NCBI GenBank assembly: GCA_037176705.1
Contig: JBAWUJ010000136.1
Span: 62,001-126,000, forward strand
From: Molossus alvarezi
Lineage: Eukaryota > Chordata > Mammalia > Chiroptera > Molossidae
Length of the DNA: 64,000 bases
Reading direction: 5' to 3'
The stretch's first letter is position 1; the number at the start of each line of letters is the position of its first letter. Made by a program: the position numbers and the translations under genes. Positions 35,196 to 44,574 of the stretch are shown here, one piece after another. Under the pieces are notes generated by a model. It had not been told where the DNA came from and made no database searches. It saw only the letters and a program-made list of their open reading frames with translations.

Positions 35196-35380
35196 TGGGC
35201 CCGAGCACTGACAAGAGGCATGGTTCTTCACCAGGATTCTTCCCCGTTTCTGAAATGTATTTTTGGTGGCTTGGGCATCTCCTGAGGCCTCTTGCCACTG
35301 TTGGCAAAGTCCTCCACTCTCACTCTTTGTCCTTTGATGTGCTTCTAATTCACATGTATTCTGCTCACTGTAGCCACAAC

Positions 35381-35570
35381 TCCAGCACTTATTGTCCTCA
35401 GCACGTATTTGCCTGGATGGGAAATTCTGCACATCTGGACCATTGTCCCTCCCCATGACCTGAGATTGATTCTCCAGTTCTTATTTATTCAATTATTTAT
35501 CCTCACTCGAGGACATTTTTCCATTTCTTGTTCAGATAGAGTGAAAGAGAGAGAGAGAGACAGAGAAAAT

Positions 35571-35622
<52 letters not shown>

Positions 35623-36245
35623 TGAGAGAGAGAAACATCAACATGAAAGAGACACATTGAGTGGTTGCCATGCATACGAACCATCCAGGGCAGGGGACAA
35701 AATGCAACTGAAATACAAGCCCTTAGCGGGAACTGAACCTCAGTCCCTCTGGAATGTAAATCATTGCTCTAGCCTCTGAGCAGAACCGGCCATGGCACAT
35801 ACAGCACTTAGTGTCTTCAGCACCTATTTACACAGATGAGGATTTCCACACATTGGACGAGTGTCCCTTCACATGACCTAAGATTAATTCTCTACCTTGC
35901 TTGGGATTCATTAGAGAAATTACTAGGCTGCTGAGTTCTTGCTTTTCTGCTGCTTTTGAACTTGGGGAGCCCACACATGACAGCTGGAGGGACAGGAGTA
36001 GTTGTTGCTCTGTGTAATCAGTGCCCCAGTTATCCTCCTTTCCTGGCCCCTCATAGCCAGGGTGCCTGATGGGCAGCCCTTCACACACATCTGTTTGCCC
36101 CTCTGGGTATATGTAACTGTTTCTTCCATCCTCAGGCCTTGGGCAGGGAAGGCCTGCCCAGTGCTGTCAGCTCAGTGCTACATCTTCCCCTGCAAGTGTC
36201 ATAGCTGCTCCATCTCTGATTCACTACAGCATGAAGGCTTTATTC
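35381..36245. repeat. Second copy of spacer block, split by a SINE
   Basis: Direct copy of about 25,540-26,045. A ~100-bp piece (35,381-35,485) recurs at 35,801-35,905 on the other side of the SINE, so the SINE lies between two copies of the block's edge. The minus strand keeps an open frame 35,923-36,129 similar to one at 25,583-25,891. Confidence 0.78.
35490..35797 (-). mobile_element. Ves-type SINE with (GA)n expansion
   Basis: Minus-strand SINE: TATCCTCACTCGAGGACATT tail, CTTAGCGGGAACTGAACCT near the B box, and head complement ACCGGCCATGGC. Its middle (35,540-35,633) is a (GA)n tract of roughly 90 bp, an expansion of the SINE's normal CT-rich stretch. Confidence 0.9.
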
Positions 36246-36270
36246 AGACCTGCTCATATCTTTAAACTAG

Positions 36271-36355
36271 ATCTACATAAAGGACCTGTGGAGCGATCTC
36301 CTGAAGTACTATGTGAAGATGATGGCAGCAGGAGAGGGGAGGGAGACTAGGACAG
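36271..36355 (+). CDS. TSPY-like: Orphan TSPY exon 5 copy, splice sites intact
   Basis: 85 nt, the same length and phase as TSPY-A exon 5. Acceptor CTTTAAACTAG, donor GTGAGG. Encodes IYIKDLWSDLLKYYVKMMAA then GEGRETRT; the GEGRETRT end is closer to other TSPY proteins than the basic tail of TSPY-A exon 5. No other exon lies just upstream: the preceding DNA is the spacer block. The following 69-nt intron is a multiple of three and open, so an unspliced frame would run on to TAA 36,541-36,543. It may be a relic, or could act as an alternative exon of TSPY-A about 3.4 kb upstream. Confidence 0.7.
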
Positions 36356-36999
36356 GTGAGGAGATCCCAGCTGTTCTCTCAACCTTGCCTTGCCCAGTAG
36401 CTGGGACATTTCTTTTCCAAATAGACACATTGAAGCTGGCAGAAATAGAGCCTGTGCCTTCAGGTTGTCAGGGTATAACCATGATACAGGAAGTCTGGAG
36501 AATTGCACTGTCATTCAGACACTTGCTAAAGAAGCTTCCGTAAGATGAAGGAGTGGGCATGTCTGATCTCCCTCAAAACAACAGCACACTTATGCCTCGC
36601 TGATTGGTGCTCTCTTTCAGGACACCATCCACACCTTCAGACCACCTTCTTCTTCAGAAATGGATTATTGAATAACATTTTTTCTACCACCTACCACTAA
36701 TAGCTCGTTGTCTTTTTATAGAAAGGTGTAGTTCTGCCCCAATTACTTCTCCTCACCATCACAGTTGTTTTCCACTTTCCTTGGATGTTCCAATCTTGTA
36801 GGGTCCAGTGAGAACACTGTTTATTATAAAGATGTTGGGATGAAACATGTTGAACATAAGAGTGCAGACATTTTCAGAGATCCTAGCTGCAGCATGAACC
36901 TCCTTTTCCATTTGGGCTTCTATTGATAATGATGATTACTATTAATATTATTTTATTACTCAGCTGAGGATATTTTTTACTATTTCTTCAATGAAACAG

Positions 37000-37065
37000 G
37001 GCCTGTGGCACCATCCCCTGAATACTATGTGAACACCATGACTCAGGGTGACTGGAGATAGAGGA
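37000..37065 (+). pseudogene. TSPY-like: Third, decayed TSPY exon 5 copy
   Basis: GGCCTGTGGCACCATCCCCT then GAATACTATGTGAAC aligns with the GACCTGTGG...CCCCTGAAGTACTATGT core of exon 5, with indels, stops and no clear splice sites. It follows a truncated old SINE tail. Confidence 0.55.
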
Positions 37066-37079
37066 GGACATGTGAAGAG

Positions 37080-37539
37080 CTCCTGTCCATGCACTGAACT
37101 CTATGTTTCCCTGTCTCTGGACATTGGGGTCTCACCTGGACAAACTGAGTGATGAAGAAACAAAGCTGTGTCATCAGAGATTCGGGTCCAGGATGAGGTT
37201 GGAATTTCCAGATCTGGAATTCAGTTGGTTCAGGCTCAAAAATCTTAAGGTCGATGAAGTAGTGTGCAGGTCCAAAGTCTCTGTGGAATGTATGCAGTGG
37301 GCAACAGAAAGATCAATGTGGAGAGATGAGAGTGAGAGACTAAAGTTGCAGATGGTACTGAAGCCGTTTTAAGCCCATGTCCAGGAATACCTTAGATCAG
37401 TGATGGCCAATGGCTTCTACAATTTCCTAGTACTTTTTGGACACTGAGCACACTTTTCAACTTAGTTTATGGTTGGTGTGAGCCTTTGGTTTCACAATGC
37501 AGTGAAGCCCTGGGGATTAGAAAAGGGTGAGTATCATGG
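37080..37539. other. Unassigned spacer
   Basis: An 89-codon open frame (37,103-37,372) has no features I recognise and no duplicate to show constraint. Not called as a gene. Confidence 0.4.
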
Positions 37540-37870
37540 GTGTCCTGGAGTTGTGATAAGGCTTTATGGGCAGTAAAAGTCCTGATGGTATCAGAGTGAA
37601 GTGTGGGTTAAGTGATCCATGTTCAGTAGAAATCCTAGGTTTCAGGGTTGATTGTGGGAATTGCAATTGTGCGATGTCACATGGAAGTATGCAAGTTAGA
37701 TTACAGGTGTCACATTGGAGTGTCTGCAACAAGATGCCAAAAGGTGTCACAATGTAGAGTGGGAAGAGGCAGCCTGGGGTGCAATAATAGAGAGTGGTTT
37801 GTGTGAACTGTGGTGTCAAATTAGAGTGGTGGCATGGGGAATCATCCGGTGTATGGTGAAGTGTGGGTAG
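37540..37870. repeat. Degenerate short repeat, inverse of 34.1-34.7 kb
   Basis: GGTGTCACA, ATGTCACAT and GTGTCAAAT words about 34-37 bp apart (37,672, 37,706, 37,743). These are the reverse complement of the CACTGTGAC words upstream. The pair flanks the duplicated TSPY exon 5 region. Confidence 0.5.
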
Positions 37871-38046
37871 AAGTTGCCCAGTAGCTTCCCTCTTGGCCTA
37901 TTTTATGGTGTCAGCCTCTCTTCGCAAAGCTTCTGTGAACCTACCGCAGAAGCAAGAGCCAGGCCCCTAGAAGGTCTTGCAAGCTCAAGATGCTCCAGAG
38001 AACCTCGAGCTACTGGCTGTTGTTGTGTCATGTGTAATTATTTCAG

Positions 38047-38240
38047 TGTCTTGATGGAAAATCAAGTCCAGTAGAGCAAACCGACAAGCCATCTTTACAA
38101 AGAGGTGATTGATGGAGGTGATCTATTTCTTTCTGGACACAGGTGCTGCAATAAATCTGAGATGTGGAGGAGGAGGAGGTAGTAGAGGAGGAATTAGCAA
38201 CAGAGGAGCAAGAGTGTGCCTCTCAGGTGGAGATCACTAA
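38047..38240 (+). pseudogene. RBMY-like: RBMY copy 2: post-RRM exon with stops
   Basis: The acceptor GTAATTATTTCAG precedes CLDGKSSPVEQTDKPSLQRG, which matches the family's S-L-D-G-K-x-x-x-V-E-Q-x-x-K-P-S-F even better than copy 1. TGA codons follow at once (GD, stop, WR, stop). A shifted frame still reads GGGSRGGISNRGARV further on. The donor position reads GGCAAT, so the splice site is lost. Downstream sequence to about 38,430 matches copy 1. Confidence 0.75.
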
Positions 38241-39470
38241 GGCAATCTTCTCAATATGGGGAAGGAAGGGGACGTGACTTGGTGTGGTGAATACACAGCA
38301 TGATATCCAAATGAATAAGATAGAATGGTACACCTGAAACCTGTGTATATGTACTAACAGCGTCACTCCTATAAATTCAATAAAACAGAAAACATATAGG
38401 TAAAGTTTGAATCTGTCAAAAAATGTGTAAATAAAACAGATAGTGTTGGGTAGGACCAGAGTGTGGGTGATGATGTGAGAGTTTGAGAGAGTGTGAGATA
38501 AAGTGTGAGTGAATGTAAGCATGGAAGACCAACCTTGAGCAGTGCAGAGACACAGGGCAGAAGGTTCCTTTGCTGTGGATGGAAAGCAGAAGGCTCTGTG
38601 ATAATTGGGAAGCCAGTAAACTTTCCCCAGCACAGCTGGGCAATTCTGCCATATTGGATTATCCTGGTACTTCCCAGGTAGTAGAAAATGGATCAGCTTG
38701 GGCCCAGCCACCTGAGTGCAAGAGAGCATTTTGCACCATCTGTCCAGTGAACTCAGCTCTGTTGACACAGTTAGCACCCAGTAGGTGCCTGCAGGAGTGG
38801 CCAAAACCAGCAGGGAGCTGTTGCCCCATCCCTACAGCAGCTGAGGCTTATCCAAGCCTGATGCTCTGGTGGCATTTTGAGACTCAGGCTCTAGATTCTT
38901 GGCCAGCAGTGGCAAAAAGGTTGCTCCCAGCCTAGGACCCAGGGCAGTGGCAACACACACCCACCCCAGGACTCAGGGCCGCAGTGGCACACACCTAACC
39001 CAAAGCCCAGGACCAGGCCCATGGTAGAAAGCACTCACCACTGGACCCAGGGCAACTGCTGTGGGAGGACCAGCTTAGGCATCAGGCCACAAGCCTGCAC
39101 TGGTGAGCAGCCCAGCCCAGACACCAGGCTCCAGGCCTACAGCAGATCATCAGAAAATACTGATCAAGAGCAGTGCCCCAAACCAAGCATCAGGACTAGG
39201 GCACCTGAGACCTACCCCTGACTACTGCAGCATTGGAGCTAGATTGGAGTCCCTTCCTTCAGCAGCTGCAAAATCTCAGGTGCGAAGCCTCCTCACCTCC
39301 CACCAGTACTAAAAGAATGGGACCAGGGAGCATCCCCTGGCAGTAACAGCAGCAGCAGTACCAGTGCAAACCAGGAGCTGACACTGGCTCCCAGCAGTGA
39401 CTGATTAGGAGCTGAGCCCCAATGGTCAGCATTGTCCCCCAAACGTAGACCAGTAAGATACATGCATTAC

Positions 39471-39720
39471 AGCAGCATACCAGAGGAACCCTCAAACCCC
39501 AGCAGCATACTGACAAAATCCACAAAACCCAGCAGGACACCAGCTGGACACACATGCCCCAGGAGCATACCAGAGGGACCGATGAATTCCGGCAGCATGC
39601 CACTGGAAATCACACACTCCAACAGTATACTAGGGAACCCCACACACCCGAGCAACATATCAGAAGGCTCTCGCACCTCAGCAGGGCACCGGACAAACCT
39701 GCACACCTCCAAGCATTAGG
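39471..39720 (+). repeat. Exact 30-bp minisatellite in L1-D 5' region
   Basis: Units begin at 39,471, 39,501, 39,531, 39,561, 39,591, 39,621, 39,651, 39,681 and 39,711, each with a form of AGCAGCATAC. Spacing is exactly 30 although the sequences vary. Because 30 is a multiple of three, frames stay open on both strands and encode 10-residue repeats (plus strand SSIPEEPSNP, SSILTKSTKP, and so on). Confidence 0.88.
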
Positions 39721-39996
39721 AGAACATATGGGCAGCTAATGCCCATTCCCAGCAATATCAGCCAAAGCCCATCAAGAGTGGGGCCCCAGCCCAAGCAGCA
39801 GTAAATCTTGGGGAGTCAAGACCAGCATGAGAGACCAATTCCAGCTGCCAGGAGTCAACATTCCAGGATCCACAGCAGACAAGGGGACCCATACTCTAAA
39901 ACCATCAGAGGGGTACAGCATCCTTAATTGGTACACACTGACCTGAGTACATATTTCATCATCCCTCACCAAGCTTAGAACTAACAGATTGTTAAA

Positions 39997-40944
39997 ATGG
40001 TGAGACAAAGAAACAACAACAAAATGGGGGAAAAAAAAAAAAAGAGGACTCACCAGAAATGGAACTATAGGAACTAGAAGAAAGCAACTTGTTCAGAAAA
40101 AGAATTCAAAGCAATAACTATAAGGGTGCTCAAAATGGTGAAAACTTCAAGCAACTGAATAAGAATTATAAAGAGCTCACTGGGAACTACTTCAGATATA
40201 TATATATATATATATATATGTAGAAGCAATGGGTAACAAATAGTAGTTATACATAAAAATCAAGAGGAAATAAAGAATGGCATAGCTGATATGAAAAATA
40301 CATTTGAAGGGTTCAATAGAAGTTAGAAGAAGCTGAGGACCAAATCAGCAATTTGCAAGACAAGGTAGAGAAAAATCACCCCAAATAGGCAGCAAATAAT
40401 AAAAAAAAAAATAAAAAAGCAGGAGGAGAGTTTAAAAGAGCTGTGGGATATTACAAAATCTAACACCATTCACATTATAGGTGTACCTGAAAGAGAAGAA
40501 TCCAAGAAAAGAATAGAGAACCAGTTTGAAAAAATAATGGCAGAAACTTTTCTTAAACTGCTGAAGGAAAATATCACACAAGTCCAGGAAACACAGAAAG
40601 TCCCAAGGGAGATGAACCCCAGAAGACCCACAGCTAGAAACATCATAATAAAAATGGCAAACATTAAACACAAAGAAATAATCTTAAAGGAAGCAAGAGA
40701 GACACGGAAAGTTACCTACAAGGGAGTTCCCATTAAACTGTCAGCTGATTTCTCAATAGAAACACTGCAGGGAGGGAGTCGCATTAAGTATACAAAGTAA
40801 TGCAAGGATGTCATTTAAATGGGATGGAGAAAAAAAGAGCTTCATGGATTAAAAAAAAAAAAAAAAGAAAGAAAAGCTAAAGGAGTTCAAGAGTTTACCA
40901 CCACCAAACCAGAACTGCAAAAATTGCAGAAAGGACTGTTGTAA
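39997..40944 (+). pseudogene. L1-D ORF1 relic
   Basis: Start ATGGTGAGACAAAG; end LQKGLL then TAA 40,942-40,944. The C-terminal nucleic-acid-binding part survives (RRPTARNIIIKMANIKHKE, VPIKLSADFSIETLQ). There are stops and an A-run near 40,850. Confidence 0.82.
40196..40219. repeat. (TA)n microsatellite
   Basis: About 12 TA units inside the L1-D ORF1 relic. Confidence 0.92.
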
Positions 40945-41001
40945 GAAGAGGAAAAAGAAGAAAAAGAGAAAGAGAAAGAAGAACACAGGCATAAATTTAA
41001 A

Positions 41002-42892
41002 ATGGCAGCTAAGTACTATCTAGCAAGAATAACCTTAAGTGTAAATAACGCAAGTGCTCCAAACAAAAGACATAGGGTCCTCAATTGTATAAGAAAACAT
41101 GACCCATATATATGCTGTTTACAAGAAACTCACCTCACAACAAAAGGCTCACACAAGATGAAAGTGAAGGGATGGAAAAAGCTTTACCAAACAAACAGAA
41201 AGGAAAAACAAAGCTTGTGTAGTGATTCTCTTATACCAGAAGACAGACTTCAAAACAAGGCCATAAGAAGACACAAAGAAGGTCACTACATAATATTAAA
41301 AGAATCATTCTGACAAGAGGATATAACGCATGTAAACATATATGCACCAAATATGGAAGCTCCAAAATATGATAAATAATTTCTGGAGGATTTAATGGAG
41401 GAGATGAATAGCAATATGATCTTAGTCAGTGGCTTTAATACTCCACTTACACCACTGCATAGATCTTTCAGACAAAAACTTAACAAGGACATAAAGTTCT
41501 TAAATGATGACTTACATCAATTGGACTTAATTGATATTTATGAAACATTTTACCCCAAAACTGCAGAATATACATTCTTCTGAAGTGCACATGGGACATT
41601 CTCAAAGATAGATTACATGTTAGGACACAAAGTAAGTCTCTACAAATTCAAAAATATTGAAATCATATCAAGCATCTTCTCAGACCACAATGGCATGAAA
41701 GTAGAACACAATTATAACAAAACATTCAAAGACTTGGAGGCTAAACAGAATGTCATTAAACAGTGACTAGGTTACTAATGAGATCCAGGAAGCAATTAAA
41801 AATTTTCTGGAAACCAATGAAAATGAATACACCACAACACAAATTTATGGCATGAAAAGCAGTCCTGAGAGGGAAGTTCACAGCACTCTAGACTTACCAC
41901 AAGAAACAAGAAACATTTCTAGTTGATTCTCTAAACCTACAACTTAAAAATCTATAGAGAAAATAAAAGGAAAAAAACAGAGTAAGTACAAGGAAAGAAG
42001 TAGTAAAAGTCAGAGCAGAATTAAATAACATATATATATAAATTAAAAGATCAATGAAAAAAAAGCTGGTTCTTTACAAAGATAAACAAGATCAATTGAC
42101 CTTTAGCCAGACTCACCAAGAAACAAAAGAGGACACAAATAAACACAATCAGAAACCAAAGAGAAGTATTAACAACAGGCACCACAGAAATACAAAAGAT
42201 CATCAAAATATACCAACAAACTGGACAATCTAGGAAAAATAAAATAATCTCTGGAAACACAGACCCCCAAAACTAAACTAGGAAGAGAAAGAAGAGTTGA
42301 ACAGACCAATAACAACAAAGGAAATTGAAGATGTAATTTAGACTCTTTTAGCAAACAAAAGCTCAGGCCTGGATGGCTTCACAGGGGAATTTTCCTGAAC
42401 ATTCAAAGAAGAACTAATACCCATTCTCCTCAAACTATTTCAAAAAATTCCAGAAGAAGGAAGACTTCGTTTTCAATTTATGAGGCCAGCATAATTCTAA
42501 TTCCAAAACCAGAAAAAGATACTACAAAGAAAAAAGCTACAGACCAATATCCCTGATGAACATAGATGCCAAAATTCTGAACAAAACACTAGCAAATCGA
42601 ATCCAGCAATACATCAAAAAATTGTTCACCATGACCAAGTGGGATTCATCCCAGGGATGCAAGGCTGGTACAATATTTATAAATCAATAAATGTGATACA
42701 CCACATGAACAAAATGAAGAATAAAAATCACAGGATCATATCAATAGACACTGAAAAAGCATTCAACAAAATACAGCTCCCATTTCTGATAAAATCACTC
42801 TGCAATCTTGGAATAGAGGGATCATATCTTGACATAATAAAGGCCATATATTAAAGACCAACAACCAACATCATACTCAAAGAGCAAAAACC
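41002..42892 (+). pseudogene. L1-D ORF2 relic, truncated
   Basis: MAAKYYLARITLSVNNASAP opens the endonuclease (CCLQETHLTTKGSHKMKVKG). Later pieces include [12 protein letters not shown] sequence ([20 protein letters not shown] at about 42,640) just before the break. Stops and frameshifts throughout. The catalytic FADD region and C-terminus are absent. Confidence 0.82.
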
Positions 42893-42990
42893 ACAGCTTT
42901 TTTATCCACTCATCTATAGATGGACACTTGGGCTGTTTCCAGATCTTAGCTATTGTAAATAGTGCTGATTTAAAAATGGGGGAACATGTT
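42893..42990 (-). mobile_element. Inverted L1 3' piece fused to L1-D
   Basis: 'ttatccactcatctatagatgg' and 'ggctgtttccagatcttagc' are the reverse complement of the L1 ORF2 tail, as at 23,020-23,060. It adjoins forward L1-D ORF2 directly, giving a head-to-head L1 junction. Confidence 0.82.
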
Positions 42991-43078
42991 AAAAATATGT
43001 ATTGCAAGTGAATGGTTACATAACATAAGGTATATTTGGTACATTATGCTACCACCACATCTAGAAAGTATGAAATCT

Positions 43079-43333
43079 GCCAGGGCCTGTTTGGCCCATT
43101 GGTTAGAGCATCAGTTTGCGATCCAGAGAGGCCCGGGTTCGGTTCCATCTAAGGGCACGTACCTCAGCTGCATTTTTTCTCTGGCCCTATTTGGGTTGTG
43201 TGGGTAGCAACCACTTGATGTGTCCCTTTCATTTTGATGTTTCTCTCTCTCTTTCTCCCTCCCACTCTATCTGAACAAAAAATGGAAAAGTGTCCTTGAG
43301 TGAGGATGATAAAACAACAACAACAACAACAAT
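43079..43333 (+). mobile_element. Ves-type SINE with (AAC)n tail
   Basis: 'gccagggcctgtttggccca' head, GGGTTCGGTTCCATC B-box-like region, CTGAACAAAAAATGG and 'gtccttgagtgaggatgataaa', ending in about seven AAC units (43,311-43,332). Absent from the copy 1 intron. Confidence 0.92.
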
Positions 43334-43552
43334 AGTGTGAAATCTTATTTAGCTCCCATAAACACAATGCTCTGCACCATAAGGTGTCAATATCATTTCT
43401 CCACTGACCCACCAACCAAACATCAACCTATATTCTGTGTGAACTGATGCTACTGTCCCCCATAAATCATACTCATGGAGTGAAATCAGACCTGATGATA
43501 GCATGTGATTTCTCTCTGTTAGCATGGATGACTTCAAAAATTATCCACGAAG

Positions 43553-43801
43553 TGCCCTGGCTGGATTGGCTCAGTGGCTACAGCATTGGCCTGTGGTACA
43601 GAGAGACCTGGGTTCGGTTCCCGCTAAGGGCATGTACCTGGGTTGCAGCTTGACCCCGGCCCTGGTTGGCCGTGCGGGTGGCAGCCACTCGGTGTGTCCC
43701 TTTCACATCGATGTTTCTCTCACTCTCTTTCTCTCTCTCCTTCCTCTCTGTCTGAACAAAAAGTGTAAAAATGTCCTCGGGTGAAGATAAAAAAAAAAAA
43801 T
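43553..43801 (+). mobile_element. Ves-type SINE, well preserved
   Basis: GCCCTGGCTGGATTGGCTCA head, GGGTTCGGTTCCCGC, CATCGATGTTTCTC, tail CCTCGGGTGAAGATAAAAAA. Flanks ATTATCCACGAAGT and ATCATCCACGTAGC look like an aged target-site duplication. Absent from the copy 1 intron. Confidence 0.94.
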
Positions 43802-44574
43802 CATCCACGTAGCACGGAATAGGCAATGTCACTTTTTATGGATGAATTGTAGCTGCAGTTACCACACCTTGTCCCCCAGTTCATCTGTTTGAGCTCTTTC
43901 CCCTTAGAACAGTTTTGAGCCTCCACCAACAGGCATTTTCTCCCCATTTCCAATTATTTGGGTGTGTAATATGAGTGGGTTTTCTGAAGCTTATTTTAAT
44001 TCAGGGTTTAATGTGTTATAAGGAATTCCCAGTGTTATGCACAGCAGCTGTTCCATTTTACATCTCTCATGTATAGGATCCCAGCTTTTCCACTCCCTCC
44101 ACAACACATGGTATTTTTATTCAAACATTACAGCCTAATTAGGAGTAAACTTGAATGTCACCTTAGTTTTGATTTGCATTGTTCTGATGAGCAGTAACAT
44201 TTATTGTCTTTTTATGAGCTTGCTTCACTGGCTCTGTGTTTATCGTATTTGGAGAAATGTCTCTTTAAGCCTTCAGTCTATTTAATGTTTGTCATTTTGT
44301 TTTTTGAGTGTGAACATATTGTGGACTTTAAAAGCTACATTTTAAAATATTTGTGGCTCATTTACTTAAGGTACTGAAGCAGAGATAATCTAAGATCCCA
44401 ACACAAAAAGCACGATGGCACTCCACCTACAGATTGTGCGTACCCTGATTGTGGCCTTTCATGTTCTTGAGATGAGAATTCCTGTAGAAGACTCAGGTAT
44501 TATCAAATATTTGACTTTTTATAAAATAGCTCGCTGCTGTGTTATCTTGGACATATATATTGTGTGTTTTATTT

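Larger units (their letters stand above)
38430..42892 (+). mobile_element. L1-D: older LINE-1, 3' end missing
   Basis: Plus-strand element with a long GC-richer 5' region (to about 39.99 kb) that includes a 30-bp minisatellite, ORF1 (39,997-40,944) and ORF2 up to the reverse-transcriptase region, where it stops at about 42,892. It sits in the RBMY copy 2 intron and has replaced the equivalent of copy 1 positions 15,780-16,235. Its ORF1 differs noticeably from L1-B and L1-C, so it belongs to another subfamily. The start is uncertain within about 100 bp. Confidence 0.82.
42991..44570 (+). repeat. RBMY copy 2 intron (duplicate of 16.24-17.27 kb)
   Basis: This continues RBMY copy 2 after L1-D. 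It matches the copy 1 intron through 'gttatcttg' at about 44,545, then L1-F begins where copy 1 has the GT repeat and the next exon. That exon and the terminal exon are missing here. Confidence 0.78.

Noticed and set aside
35540..35633. (GA)n frame encoding RERERERE-type peptide
   Set aside because: It is a microsatellite expansion inside a SINE, not a coding region.
37920..37990. Possible RRM end of RBMY copy 2 (FCEPTAEARARPLEG resembling F-E-S-P-A-D-A-K-D-A-A-R-D-M-N-G)
   Set aside because: Alignment needs gaps, there is no donor after it, and it lies in what should be the intron just upstream of the exon at 38,047.
39471..39720. Regularly spaced 30-bp repeats resembling a CRISPR array
   Set aside because: Units are contiguous with no unique spacers, vary between copies, and lie in the 5' region of a LINE-1 in mammalian DNA.
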